From the IMG/VR virus record IMGVR_UViG_3300032241_000279, positions 1-24,528 of that record: a stretch of 24,528 nucleotides of DNA; one strand, 5' to 3'. This document shows, in pieces, positions 15,721 through 23,011 of the stretch. Source of the DNA: a virus. How positions within the stretch are numbered: the stretch's first letter is position 1; every line of letters begins with the position of its first letter. The notes under the pieces are model-generated. The model made no database searches and was not told where the DNA came from. It saw only the letters and a program-made list of their open reading frames with translations. A program made the translations under genes and the position numbers.

Positions 15721-18276
15721 ATGACAGCCCCAGTTTGGAATACGCCAGCAGGATCAATAGGAATTTTTCAAACTTCTATTGTATTTCAATTTTCTGCTAG
15801 TGCTGTTACACCAGCAACCACACTTACATATACATTGTTAAGTGGCACACTTCCACCTGGGGTTACTTTAAATTCAAATGGCTTGTTATTAGGTAATGAG
15901 CCAACTGTTAGCATAGTTACAACTTATCCTTTTGCTATACGAGTTACAGATAATTTAGGTAATATACAAGATAGAACCTTTACAATTACAATAGCAGCGG
16001 CTCCAAGCCCAGCGTTTACTACTCCTGCAGGACAGATATTAACAACTCTTGACAGTCTTTGGGTAGAATATCCTATACTTTACAGTAACCCAGTAAGTAG
16101 TAATCCTGTTACGATTGGATTAATACAGGGTAATTTACCTCCAGGATTAGAAATAAATGAATATGGCATTATACGAGGGTATCCTAATCCCCCAGTTACC
16201 TATATTAATTTTGAAACAGTTGTAACTTATGCTACTGTTACTAGCAGTATAAACAATAGTATTACAGTAGTAAGTACATCAGGGTTTGTTGTTGGAAGAC
16301 AAATTACATTTACAGGAACTTCATTTGGTAATATTATACCTGTACAAACATATTACGTTGCTTCAATTATTAACAACACACAATTTACTATTAGCACATC
16401 TCAATATGGACCAATTGTTTCTTTAACCAACGATAGTGGATTTTTAACAACTGTATTGCCTAATAGCGTTGCAGGTGAACCAACTATTACCACATATAGT
16501 TTTAGTTTAGAATTGCAAAGCCCATTGGGTAATGATTTACAAAGTTATTTTATAACAGTTATAAATCAAAATACTCCAACAGGTCAAGGAGGTCCAGGAT
16601 TACCGCCGCATACACGTGTGCCTACTATTCTTAACACACGACCAGAAAGTTATGATATAACAAATAATCCTGAAATTTATGCATATTATATATTGCCAGA
16701 AAATAGTAACGGCAATACATATCCAACTAATGTTCCTGCTAATATAGGATCAATATTAAGTGGTGAGTTATTTCAATTTGAAATACTTGGCTACGATTTT
16801 GATGGAGATAGTTTAAAGTATAACTATATAGGATTGCCATTGGGGTTAATTGGTGACCCTTATACTGGATGGATATCGGGAACACCTGTAGTAAGTCCAA
16901 ACACTATCAATACATTTACTTTTGATGTACAAGTACAAAAAGCAAACTTCCCTACAGTTCAATCAACATTTTTTACATTTAGTTTTGTAATTGCAAATGA
17001 TATTAATGGAACAATTACGTGGTTAAGTCCTTCAGTTTTAGGAACATTGTCTAATGGTACACCTTGTACATTTTCAGTATTTGCCGAATGTGATATACCT
17101 TTGCAGTATGAAATCATAAGTGGATCGCTTCCTCCAAATTTAAATTTATTAAGCAATGGAGAAATAGTTGGCAATGTTGCTTGGCAACCACAAGATGAAT
17201 TAACACCAGTTGACACTACTTTAACATATAATTTTACTGTTAAAGCATATTCACCCAACTATCCATTAATTCAATCTACACAAAATTTTAGTATGAGTGT
17301 CTACCAAGAGTTCGATAACCCATGTGATACTCTTTATATTACGGCTGCTCCACCGTTAGAACAACGTTTGATTTTAGAAGGATTATTACAAAATCCAACT
17401 CTTATACCACCAAGTTTCATTTATAGACCAGATGATCCTAATTTTGGTGTAGCCACTGATGTTACATATGTACACGCATATGGCATTGATGCTAGTGACT
17501 TTGATCAATATGTAGCAGCAGTAACACAAAACCATTATTGGCGAAATTTGACATTGGGACAAATCAACACTGCTGTTGCTAAAGATAGCAATGGCAATGT
17601 TATATATGAAGTTGTATATAGTAACGTTATTGATAATTTGGTAAACCCACAGGGTATAAGCATACCCGAAAGTATTGAATGGCCTAGACCTATACCGTTA
17701 TTTTTGGGACCATGGTATACTAGCGTAACAGACATTTATACAAGTTATATCTACCCTGATAGTAATGGTAACCCAACATATTATACTAGTTTAGATCCAG
17801 GACATGCGCAAGAACTATATCCAAACAGTTTAATTGATATGAGAGAGCGTGTAGGGCAAGTTCTTGGTCAAACTTATAGCAGTAGTTTATTGCCAGCATG
17901 GATGACAAGTCAGCAAAGTAATGGTGGGACATTGGGATTCGTTCCAGCATGGGTAATATGTTATACATTACCTGGCACTACTACCCTTAACGGCCAAACT
18001 GTAAGTTATGCGGAATACATACAATATCAAATACAAAATAATTGGTTAAATTATAATGTAAATGGTAACCCTCAGCCATATGTGTTAAATCAAATTAACT
18101 TTGAAATAGATAGATTTAGCGTTAATAAATCTATGACATATGACTACAATAACACATTAACTCCACCTGCATGGACAGATTTACCAAGTGGCACCCCAGT
18201 ACCAAATCCATTAGACAGTAAAGATTTTTATGTTTTATTCCCACGTAAAACTATTTTACCTAACACATATCCATAA
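15721..18276 (+). CDS. Virion structural protein with Ig-like (He_PIG-type) modules
   Basis: This 851-aa protein begins one base after the endolysin stop, with AAGGA inside the endolysin's last codons, so the two are probably co-translated. Residues 30-92 (LSGTLPPGVTLNSNGLLLG ... FAIRVTDNLGN) are a putative Ig-like domain of the He_PIG type. Related modules appear near 118-155 (QGNLPPGLEINEYGIIRG), 355-425 (DFDGDSLKYNYIGLPLGL ... WISGTP) and 455-528 (SGSLPPNLNLLSNGEIVG). The second is split by an inserted beta module at about 170-235 (VVGRQITFTGTSFGNI ... YYVASIINNTQFTIS). From about 535 the sequence changes to an aromatic-rich domain (FDQYVAAVTQNHYWRNLTL, PAWMTSQQSNGG, FVPAWVICY) that looks like a separate phage structural domain. 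A surface or adhesin-associated tail role is likely; the exact position in the virion is unknown. Confidence 0.72.
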   Translation: MTAPVWNTPAGSIGIFQTSIVFQFSASAVTPATTLTYTLLSGTLPPGVTLNSNGLLLGNEPTVSIVTTYPFAIRVTDNLGNIQDRTFTITIAAAPSPAFTTPAGQILTTLDSLWVEYPILYSNPVSSNPVTIGLIQGNLPPGLEINEYGIIRGYPNPPVTYINFETVVTYATVTSSINNSITVVSTSGFVVGRQITFTGTSFGNIIPVQTYYVASIINNTQFTISTSQYGPIVSLTNDSGFLTTVLPNSVAGEPTITTYSFSLELQSPLGNDLQSYFITVINQNTPTGQGGPGLPPHTRVPTILNTRPESYDITNNPEIYAYYILPENSNGNTYPTNVPANIGSILSGELFQFEILGYDFDGDSLKYNYIGLPLGLIGDPYTGWISGTPVVSPNTINTFTFDVQVQKANFPTVQSTFFTFSFVIANDINGTITWLSPSVLGTLSNGTPCTFSVFAECDIPLQYEIISGSLPPNLNLLSNGEIVGNVAWQPQDELTPVDTTLTYNFTVKAYSPNYPLIQSTQNFSMSVYQEFDNPCDTLYITAAPPLEQRLILEGLLQNPTLIPPSFIYRPDDPNFGVATDVTYVHAYGIDASDFDQYVAAVTQNHYWRNLTLGQINTAVAKDSNGNVIYEVVYSNVIDNLVNPQGISIPESIEWPRPIPLFLGPWYTSVTDIYTSYIYPDSNGNPTYYTSLDPGHAQELYPNSLIDMRERVGQVLGQTYSSSLLPAWMTSQQSNGGTLGFVPAWVICYTLPGTTTLNGQTVSYAEYIQYQIQNNWLNYNVNGNPQPYVLNQINFEIDRFSVNKSMTYDYNNTLTPPAWTDLPSGTPVPNPLDSKDFYVLFPRKTILPNTYP

Positions 18277-18282
18277 TAAATA
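18275..18282 (+). promoter_or_regulatory. Possible late-type promoter AATAAATA
   Basis: AATAAATA overlaps the end of the preceding stop codon and ends 18 nt before the next ATG. The expected start near 18288 would give a short leader containing AGGAA at about 18289-18293. Confidence 0.4.
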
Positions 18283-18300
18283 CTATACAGGAACATATTA

Positions 18301-19611
18301 ATGAGTACAATTAACACAAACGGAATAAATGTAAATTATCCAGTGCCAGGGCAAAATCAAAGTAGCCAGGGTTTTCGCAACAACTTTAGCGGAATAGTGC
18401 AAAATTTAAACATTGCTGCTAGCGAAATCACTGACCTACAAAATAAAGCAGTATTAAAATCTGCTTTAGCCAATAGTACATTAAGCAATGACATGGCTAA
18501 TACACTTATTAGTAATGCAAGTACACGTAGTTTTAGATCAACTACATATAATTTGGGCAATGCGTTAGCAGGAACAGTTTTAATTAACGCAAGTTTAGGT
18601 GATGTACAATATGGCACAGTAGCCAGTAATGTCACATTACAATTTGGCAGTTGGTCTCCAGCACAAACACAACAAAATATTCAGTTACAATTTAATTTTA
18701 GTAATGCTAATGCTTATGTAATTTTTCCAAGTTCAGTAGTTTCAAGCAACAACAACTATGGCGTAACTATCATTGAAAATTATGCTAATATTGGCAACGT
18801 TGCTACTGTAAAACCTCCATATGGCGTTACGCAGTTGAATTATCAAATCAGTACAACTGATTGCGGTAATACACTTTACATAACACCATTAAATCGTCCA
18901 TATGAAAGCACACAAGTACAAACACGTTTAGTTCCGCCTACTGGGTTACCAGGCGATATGTCAGGTACTGTTGCTGTAAACAATATACCACCAATTACAA
19001 TTGCTAATACTATTAACACAGGCAATTATGTAGTTGTTGCCACTGGTTATACTACAGCAAACTTATATCCTGATCTAGCAATACGTTTTACAGGTAATAC
19101 CGATAGCAGTAATAGTAATATTACAGCAGGCACTTTATATTATGTTAATGCTGTTTCAAATAGCAGCGCATTTACAATTAGTTCATCAGTGGGTGGAAGT
19201 CAAGTAGACGTAGGCACAACTACAAATAGTTTTGAAGCCAACCCAGTAAATTATCTATATGTAAGTGTTGGTTCATATAACAGCACTGATTATACTTCTA
19301 TAGTTGCAAACACAAATGTTTCTGGCAATATTGGCATTACTGGCAACGTAAGTTATCTTACAGTAAATAGCCCAGTTATCTTTTCAGGAAATGTCGCAAA
19401 CAGTAATATCAATGTAAATAAAGTATATTATATTAAAAGTATTAACACAAGCGGCTCAAATGCCAATATCACAATTGCGTATAGTCGCAGTAATGGTATA
19501 GCAGGAACTCAAGTTTCAGTAAACACAGTAAGTACATTAAGCAATTGCACAATGAACACATTGGTTTCTGGTAATGATATTTTTAAACGCACTGAATTAT
19601 ATCCTTGGTAA
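18301..19611 (+). CDS. Virion structural protein, tail/fibre-associated
   Basis: This 436-aa protein has AGGAA upstream of the ATG. Residues 1-40 (INVNYPVPGQNQSSQGFR, then NNFSGIVQNLN) resemble the helical N-terminal head of the giant fibre (FQKVQNNFTQLF), suggesting both attach to the same kind of virion site. Residues 75-200 form a beta-rich domain rich in Asn, Ser and aromatic residues. Residues 240-305 and 343-407 are two related modules containing an F(T/S)GN segment, a (L/V)YY(V/I) strand and a following (F/I)TI(S/A) strand; the same module is inserted in the 851-aa protein upstream. The end (IFKRTELYPW) is not repetitive. It is Asn/Ser/Thr-rich like the neighbouring surface proteins. 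A tail or fibre accessory role is likely; no enzyme signature. Confidence 0.65.
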   Translation: MSTINTNGINVNYPVPGQNQSSQGFRNNFSGIVQNLNIAASEITDLQNKAVLKSALANSTLSNDMANTLISNASTRSFRSTTYNLGNALAGTVLINASLGDVQYGTVASNVTLQFGSWSPAQTQQNIQLQFNFSNANAYVIFPSSVVSSNNNYGVTIIENYANIGNVATVKPPYGVTQLNYQISTTDCGNTLYITPLNRPYESTQVQTRLVPPTGLPGDMSGTVAVNNIPPITIANTINTGNYVVVATGYTTANLYPDLAIRFTGNTDSSNSNITAGTLYYVNAVSNSSAFTISSSVGGSQVDVGTTTNSFEANPVNYLYVSVGSYNSTDYTSIVANTNVSGNIGITGNVSYLTVNSPVIFSGNVANSNINVNKVYYIKSINTSGSNANITIAYSRSNGIAGTQVSVNTVSTLSNCTMNTLVSGNDIFKRTELYPW

Positions 19612-19614
19612 TTT

Positions 19615-19851
19615 ATGAATCACCCATTTATTGGCGATTTATCAGATAAAAGTTTAGACGAAATTCAGAATATTATAAGTAAGCTTACTACTAAACTTAC
19701 GTTTGCTAGTCGCATGGGAAATCAACCAATGGTAAATCAATTGTTAATGGCACTTGACAGTTATAAAACTGCTTATCAAATTAAAATGGATGCATTGGTT
19801 AAGAAACAAAACATGCAAGAACAAATTAACATAACCAAAGCAACAAAATAA
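19615..19851 (+). CDS. Small helical phage protein, function unknown
   Basis: This 78-aa protein starts 3 bases after the previous stop, with no clear ribosome site, so translation is probably coupled. After HPFIGDLSDKSLDEIQNII the protein is almost wholly predicted helix (residues 12-68) with heptad-like hydrophobic spacing (SLDEIQNIISKLTTKL, NQLLMALDSYKTAYQIKMDALV). A small coiled-coil dimer or assembly factor is plausible. I recall similar small genes in marine T4-like phages without a function. Real coding is supported by its fit between flanking genes on the same strand. Confidence 0.6.
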   Translation: MNHPFIGDLSDKSLDEIQNIISKLTTKLTFASRMGNQPMVNQLLMALDSYKTAYQIKMDALVKKQNMQEQINITKATK

Positions 19852-19852
19852 T

Positions 19853-20425
19853 ATGGAAGTTAAAATCAGAAAAAATTGCACTTTTGCAACCGGACTTAAT
19901 TTAGAAAATAACTTTTGTGTAAACTTATATAATTTTGAAATTACTATGAACGTTTATACTGATGATACATACGCACAAAATATTGCTGTATCACGTTTAG
20001 ATTTTTTTCTTGATATTCTTATGGAAGATAGCGTAATAGTATGTGCTGACAACACAGATATTATACAAAAATATACAGATGCTGGACTTAAAGTTTGCAC
20101 GACCCCAGAACAGCCATATGATCAAATAGTTGCCATGGTAGTATTATTAAAATTAAATACGATTATGGAAGGACATTTATTTGTAACTGATATACATTTT
20201 ACAAGTGCATTAGGCAATGGTATTACTTTTGAATTGCAACATGAATTGGCAGAGGCCATGACACCAATCAAAGGTTGGTGGACACGTAACGATATGAGTA
20301 TTTGTGATATGCCAAAAGAAAAATCTAATGTTATTGAATTGAAAAATCCCATGAGTTGGGAAAGTGTAAAATTAAGTTTTAAAAATCCAAATAATGAAGA
20401 AACAGTTGACACAACAGTAGAATAA
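19853..20425 (+). CDS. Conserved phage protein of unknown function
   Basis: This 190-aa protein starts one base after the preceding stop and has no Shine-Dalgarno sequence. It has alternating strand and helix character: strands near 5-15 and 20-35 (NFCVNLYNFEITMNVYTDD), a helix near 45-56 (SRLDFFLDILME), strand 60-64 (SVIVCA), then helix and strand through VCTTPEQPYDQIVAMVVLL (81-99). HLFVTDIHFTSALGNG (108-123) and the HELAEAMTPIKGWW segment (129-142) are the most distinctive stretches. The tail is acidic. Cysteines are scattered and form no CxxC pair. No recognised catalytic motif. Its end contains the -35 box of the promoter for the following gene, suggesting the last gene of its transcription unit overlaps the start of an early unit. 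Confidence 0.6.
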   Translation: MEVKIRKNCTFATGLNLENNFCVNLYNFEITMNVYTDDTYAQNIAVSRLDFFLDILMEDSVIVCADNTDIIQKYTDAGLKVCTTPEQPYDQIVAMVVLLKLNTIMEGHLFVTDIHFTSALGNGITFELQHELAEAMTPIKGWWTRNDMSICDMPKEKSNVIELKNPMSWESVKLSFKNPNNEETVDTTVE

Positions 20426-20434
20426 AGTTATAAT
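20406..20434 (+). promoter_or_regulatory. Consensus sigma70-type promoter (TTGACA-17-TATAAT)
   Basis: TTGACA (20406-20411) and TATAAT (20429-20434) are both perfect matches to the bacterial housekeeping consensus with an exact 17-bp spacer. The ATG of the DnaE-like gene begins only 6 bp after the -10 box, at the expected transcription start, so the message would be leaderless or nearly so. The -35 box lies within the end of the preceding coding sequence. Confidence 0.75.
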
Positions 20435-20440
20435 AACTGT

Positions 20441-20947
20441 ATGCGTACCGATATCTATGGTCAACTTATATTCAACGAAAATGATTTAGTAAATTTATAT
20501 TATACAGACCCAAATTTACAATTAAAAAATGTTCTCGTTGAAGATGAAATAAAGTTTGACCAATCATTAGAATTAGAAAATTTGCCAACACTTATAAAAT
20601 ATACATTAAATACTATGAGTGTAAGCGAGTTTGATACGTGTTTACAAAACAATTGGTTTATGCCCAAAAGATATTACGATATGGACATAGCACAGTTTGT
20701 TTTAGATCAGTGTAAAACTGACAGCGAATTACAAAGAGCGGGTCACGAACTACTAATGTATCAAGAAAAAAATATGTTTAATTTATTAAAATATTTAAAG
20801 TATCTAGTTGATACAATGCGTGATAATAATATCGTATGGGGAGTGGGCAGAGGTAGTTCAGTGGCCAGTTTTGTATTATTTTTAATGGGTGTACATAAAA
20901 TAAATTCATTATATTATGACATACCAATTGAAGAATTTTTAAAATAG
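20441..20947 (+). CDS. DnaE-like fragment: DNA polymerase III alpha palm segment without catalytic aspartates
   Basis: Residues 94-168 (ELQRAGHELLMYQEKNMFNL, then LKYLVDTMRDNNIVWGVGRGSS and VASFVLFLMGVHKINSLYYD, ending EEFLK) align with the segment of bacterial C-family polymerases around GPGRGSGAGSLVAYLLGIT...FERFLN. Gly-Arg-Gly-Ser is at 136-139, the phosphate-contacting loop. In complete DnaE the catalytic PDFDxDF follows FERFLN directly; here the gene stops right after EEFLK, and the following gene does not supply that motif. At 168 aa against more than 1000 aa, it cannot be a polymerase alone. It could be a protein that binds nucleotides or the clamp, an inhibitor or decoy of host Pol III, or one part of a split enzyme. 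N-terminal residues 1-90 match nothing I recognise. Confidence 0.7.
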   Translation: MRTDIYGQLIFNENDLVNLYYTDPNLQLKNVLVEDEIKFDQSLELENLPTLIKYTLNTMSVSEFDTCLQNNWFMPKRYYDMDIAQFVLDQCKTDSELQRAGHELLMYQEKNMFNLLKYLKYLVDTMRDNNIVWGVGRGSSVASFVLFLMGVHKINSLYYDIPIEEFLK

Positions 20948-20956
20948 GAGTTTTAT

Positions 20957-21334
20957 ATGGGCATTTATAGAAGTGCGCAAGGCAAAAAAGTTGATATGGC
21001 AAGATTAATGGCACAGAACGAAAAAGTTCAAGCAGTTGGCATTGGTCATGATGGCAAAAAGACATCAGGTTTAAAAGTTAATGCACGTGGTGATTTGATT
21101 GATAATAAAGGAAACGTTGTTAAATCTATTAATCAAAAACGTAGTGAAACTTATGGAAAAACAGTTGGTAATAAATCTGCGCAGGGTAAAACTATGCATA
21201 GACCTGCAGCAGCAACTCCTGCACCAAAACAATCGTTAGAAGAAATTGAAGCCATAAATTCAATGAACGACATGTTAGATGAAGATGATGCAGCAGAAGT
21301 AGAACAAATTAAAGCACAGGAAAGTAAGAAATAA
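20957..21334 (+). CDS. Small conserved T4-like phage protein, function unknown
   Basis: This 125-aa protein has TAGGAG ahead of its ATG. The first 30 residues (MGIYRSAQGKKVDMARLMAQ, NEKVQAVG) and the NARGDLIDNKGNVV block (42-55) are a pattern I recall from short genes common in marine T4-like phages, where it has no assigned function. The middle (55-95) is basic and Gly/Pro/Ala-rich and probably disordered; the C-terminal 30 residues (LEEIEAINSMNDMLDEDDAAEVEQIKA) form an acidic helix. The stop overlaps the start of the GroES-like gene (TAATG), indicating translational coupling with the co-chaperonin. Confidence 0.65.
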   Translation: MGIYRSAQGKKVDMARLMAQNEKVQAVGIGHDGKKTSGLKVNARGDLIDNKGNVVKSINQKRSETYGKTVGNKSAQGKTMHRPAAATPAPKQSLEEIEAINSMNDMLDEDDAAEVEQIKAQESKK

Positions 21335-21708
21335 TGAAGACCTACAAAGAACAAAATCTTAAACCATTAGAGTTAAGTAAATTTCGCCCAATACGTGATA
21401 ATGTTATTGTAAGCGATATGGAGTTTACAGAACGTTTAAGTAAGGGTGGATTAGTATTACTTGACGATGATATGAAGTCTAGTGGCATACGCCCACGTTG
21501 GGGTAAAGTATACGCACTTGGTGATGAATTTAATGATCCTGAAATTAATGTAGGTAAATGGGTATTAGTAAGTCATGGTCGCTGGGGGCGTGGTGTGCTC
21601 ATTACTGATCAAGAAGGTGAAAAGATTATTCGTAGAGTTGATCCAAAAGACATACTCTGTGTAGCAGACGAAAGACCAAACGACTATACATTGGGCGATA
21701 AAGTTTAG
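21334..21708 (+). CDS. GroES-like co-chaperonin (functional analogue of T4 gp31)
   Basis: This 124-aa protein has the Cpn10 fold signature: FRPIRDNVIVSDME (17-30), a mobile-loop region with GGLVLLD (38-44) whose Leu-Val-Leu matches the hydrophobic tripeptide that contacts the GroEL apical domain, then RWGKVYALGDEF (55-66), VGKWVLVSHGRWGRGV (73-88) and DPKDILCVAD (103-112). It is longer than typical GroES (about 97 aa) because of a 15-residue N-terminal lead and an extended C-terminus. T4 encodes gp31 to replace GroES so that the major capsid protein gp23 folds in host GroEL; the same use is inferred here. The start overlaps the previous stop, and a terminator follows. A J-domain gene lies about 2.7 kb downstream. 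Confidence 0.85.
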   Translation: MKTYKEQNLKPLELSKFRPIRDNVIVSDMEFTERLSKGGLVLLDDDMKSSGIRPRWGKVYALGDEFNDPEINVGKWVLVSHGRWGRGVLITDQEGEKIIRRVDPKDILCVADERPNDYTLGDKV

Positions 21709-21727
21709 CCATTAATGTTGATTGATG

Positions 21728-21775
21728 CCTATAGTTATTGTAATATTATATTACATGACTATAGGTTTTTTATTT
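21728..21775 (+). terminator. Intrinsic terminator after the GroES-like gene
   Basis: CCTATAGT (21728-21735) pairs with ACTATAGG (21758-21765), and TGTAAT (21739-21744) pairs with ATTACA (21750-21755) above a small internal loop, with a 5-nt loop. A T-rich run follows (21766-21775). It is AU-rich but long, and lies 20 bp after the GroES-like stop and before gp44. Confidence 0.75.
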
Positions 21776-21789
21776 ATAAAGGTGAATAA

Positions 21790-22713
21790 GTGAAAGATAA
21801 TCTCTGGGTAGAAAAATATCGTCCCAACACTGTGGACGATTATGTCTTTGTTGACCAAACACAAAAAGACATGGTATTAAATTGGTTAAGTAATGAAACT
21901 ATTCCTCACTTATTATTAAGTGGTGATCCAGGCACTGGTAAGACTACTCTTGCTAAAGTGCTTATTCACGAATTAGAGATCGAGGATTGGGATTTACTCG
22001 AAATCAATGCTAGTCGTGAAAACGGTATTGATCATCTACGCAATAAGATCAATAATTTTGTACAAACTATGCCGTTTGGCAAATTTAAAGTTGTATTACT
22101 TGACGAGGCTGATTGGCTATCACAAGCCAGTCAGGCAGCACTTCGCAATGATATGGAATCATATCACAGCACAGTTCGTTATATTTTAACTTGTAACTAC
22201 TTACATAAAATTATTCCAGCACTTAAAAGTCGCTGTCATGAAATGCATATTGCTAAAACTGATATTACAGAATTTACAGGTCGTGCAGCAACCGTTCTTG
22301 TAACTGAAAACGTTACATTTGATTTGGATGTGTTGGATACATATGTACGCGCTACATATCCCGATCTACGTAAATGTTTAAATCGACTACAACAAGCAAG
22401 CATCAGTGGAAATCTTGCCCCAATTGCGGCTGAGGGCAATAGTGAAGATGAAATACTAATACAAGCAACTGAGTATTTTAAGAAAGGTAAGATATTAGAA
22501 GGTCGCAAACAATTAATGCAATATATTGGATTATATCCAACACGCATTGAAGATTGTTATGTTTGGATGTATAACAATCTTGATTTATGGGGTGACAGTC
22601 AGGATAAGAAAGACAATGCTATTATTACGATTCGTAATGGTCTAGCAAATCTGCCATTAATTGGTATTCCTGAGGTAGGATTGGCAGCAACATTAGTGGA
22701 GTTAACATCGTGA
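21790..22713 (+). CDS. 44: Sliding clamp loader large subunit (T4 gp44-like AAA+ ATPase)
   Basis: This protein loads the phage sliding clamp (gp45) onto primer-template DNA, working with gp62. It is 307 aa (T4 gp44 is 319) and has the RFC/DnaX motifs in order: the N-terminal WVEKYRPNTVDDYV (6-19), Walker A GDPGTGKTT (45-53), Walker B VVLLDEAD (101-108), sensor 1 TCN (134-136) and the SRC arginine-finger motif (147-149). The C-terminal half (from about 215) is the helical collar region that makes the pentamer. The start is GTG with AAGGTG upstream. The stop overlaps the next start (GTGA). No gp62 or gp45 is recognised in the window. Confidence 0.93.
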   Translation: MKDNLWVEKYRPNTVDDYVFVDQTQKDMVLNWLSNETIPHLLLSGDPGTGKTTLAKVLIHELEIEDWDLLEINASRENGIDHLRNKINNFVQTMPFGKFKVVLLDEADWLSQASQAALRNDMESYHSTVRYILTCNYLHKIIPALKSRCHEMHIAKTDITEFTGRAATVLVTENVTFDLDVLDTYVRATYPDLRKCLNRLQQASISGNLAPIAAEGNSEDEILIQATEYFKKGKILEGRKQLMQYIGLYPTRIEDCYVWMYNNLDLWGDSQDKKDNAIITIRNGLANLPLIGIPEVGLAATLVELTS

Positions 22714-22991
22714 GATATTTATTTGTAACTTTTTTACGTCAGCCCGGCGGGCAAATCAATGAAGAAGTGCGCACAGGCAAACGCATTAAGCCTGCTGATA
22801 TTAGCACATGCAATATTATTGTAGATTATGGGTTAAAAAAGATCGAAAAATGTACTGTAGAAGGTACAAAAGTAGATACAGATTTTGATAAAATCAACGC
22901 ATATTATAAAGAAATTTATCCAAGTCTTATTGCGCAACTTGAACGAGAAGCACCTGTAAGCGTTAAAGCAAAGGATGATTTAAAACCATAG
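22710..22991 (+). CDS. Small conserved phage protein next to the clamp loader, function unknown
   Basis: This 93-aa protein starts at GTG overlapping the gp44 stop by 4 bp, with GGAG 8 nt upstream, so it is translationally coupled to the clamp loader. Residues 2-18 (RYLFVTFLRQPGGQINE) and 31-54 (STCNIIVDYGLKKIEKCTVEG) look like beta strands, followed by DFDKINAYYKEIYPSLIAQLE helix (58-78). I recall like-placed proteins in marine T4-like phages. It is shorter than T4 gp62 (187 aa) and shows no likeness to it, so I do not call it gp62. Confidence 0.6.
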   Translation: MRYLFVTFLRQPGGQINEEVRTGKRIKPADISTCNIIVDYGLKKIEKCTVEGTKVDTDFDKINAYYKEIYPSLIAQLEREAPVSVKAKDDLKP

Positions 22992-22998
22992 TATTATT

Positions 22999-23006
22999 GA
23001 TAAATA
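22999..23006 (+). promoter_or_regulatory. Late-type promoter GATAAATA abutting a start codon
   Basis: GATAAATA ends 5 nt before the ATG at 23012. With T4 late spacing the RNA would start exactly on the A of that ATG. No Shine-Dalgarno sequence is present in the short gap after the preceding gene. Confidence 0.45.
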
Positions 23007-23011
23007 CATAC

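Noticed and set aside
20941-21334. Frameshift explanation for the short DnaE-like gene
   Set aside because: The following frame encodes an unrelated, intact small protein with its own ribosome site, and no PDFDxDF motif appears in the downstream gene, so this is not a simple broken polymerase.
21718-21746. Promoter TTGATT-17-TAATAT before gp44
   Set aside because: Both boxes match consensus at only four of six positions and lie within the terminator hairpin; not strong enough to call.
22007-22189. Plus-strand 60-aa frame within gp44
   Set aside because: Lies wholly inside the AAA+ core of gp44 between Walker A and sensor 1, in another frame, without a ribosome site.
22710-22991. Calling the gene after gp44 as gp62 (clamp loader small subunit)
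   Set aside because: Position is suggestive, but at 93 aa it is half the T4 length and I see no resemblance to gp62.
22997-23011. TTG start five codons upstream of the ATG at 23012
   Set aside because: It falls within the GATAAATA element and has no ribosome site; the ATG gives a sensible N-terminus.
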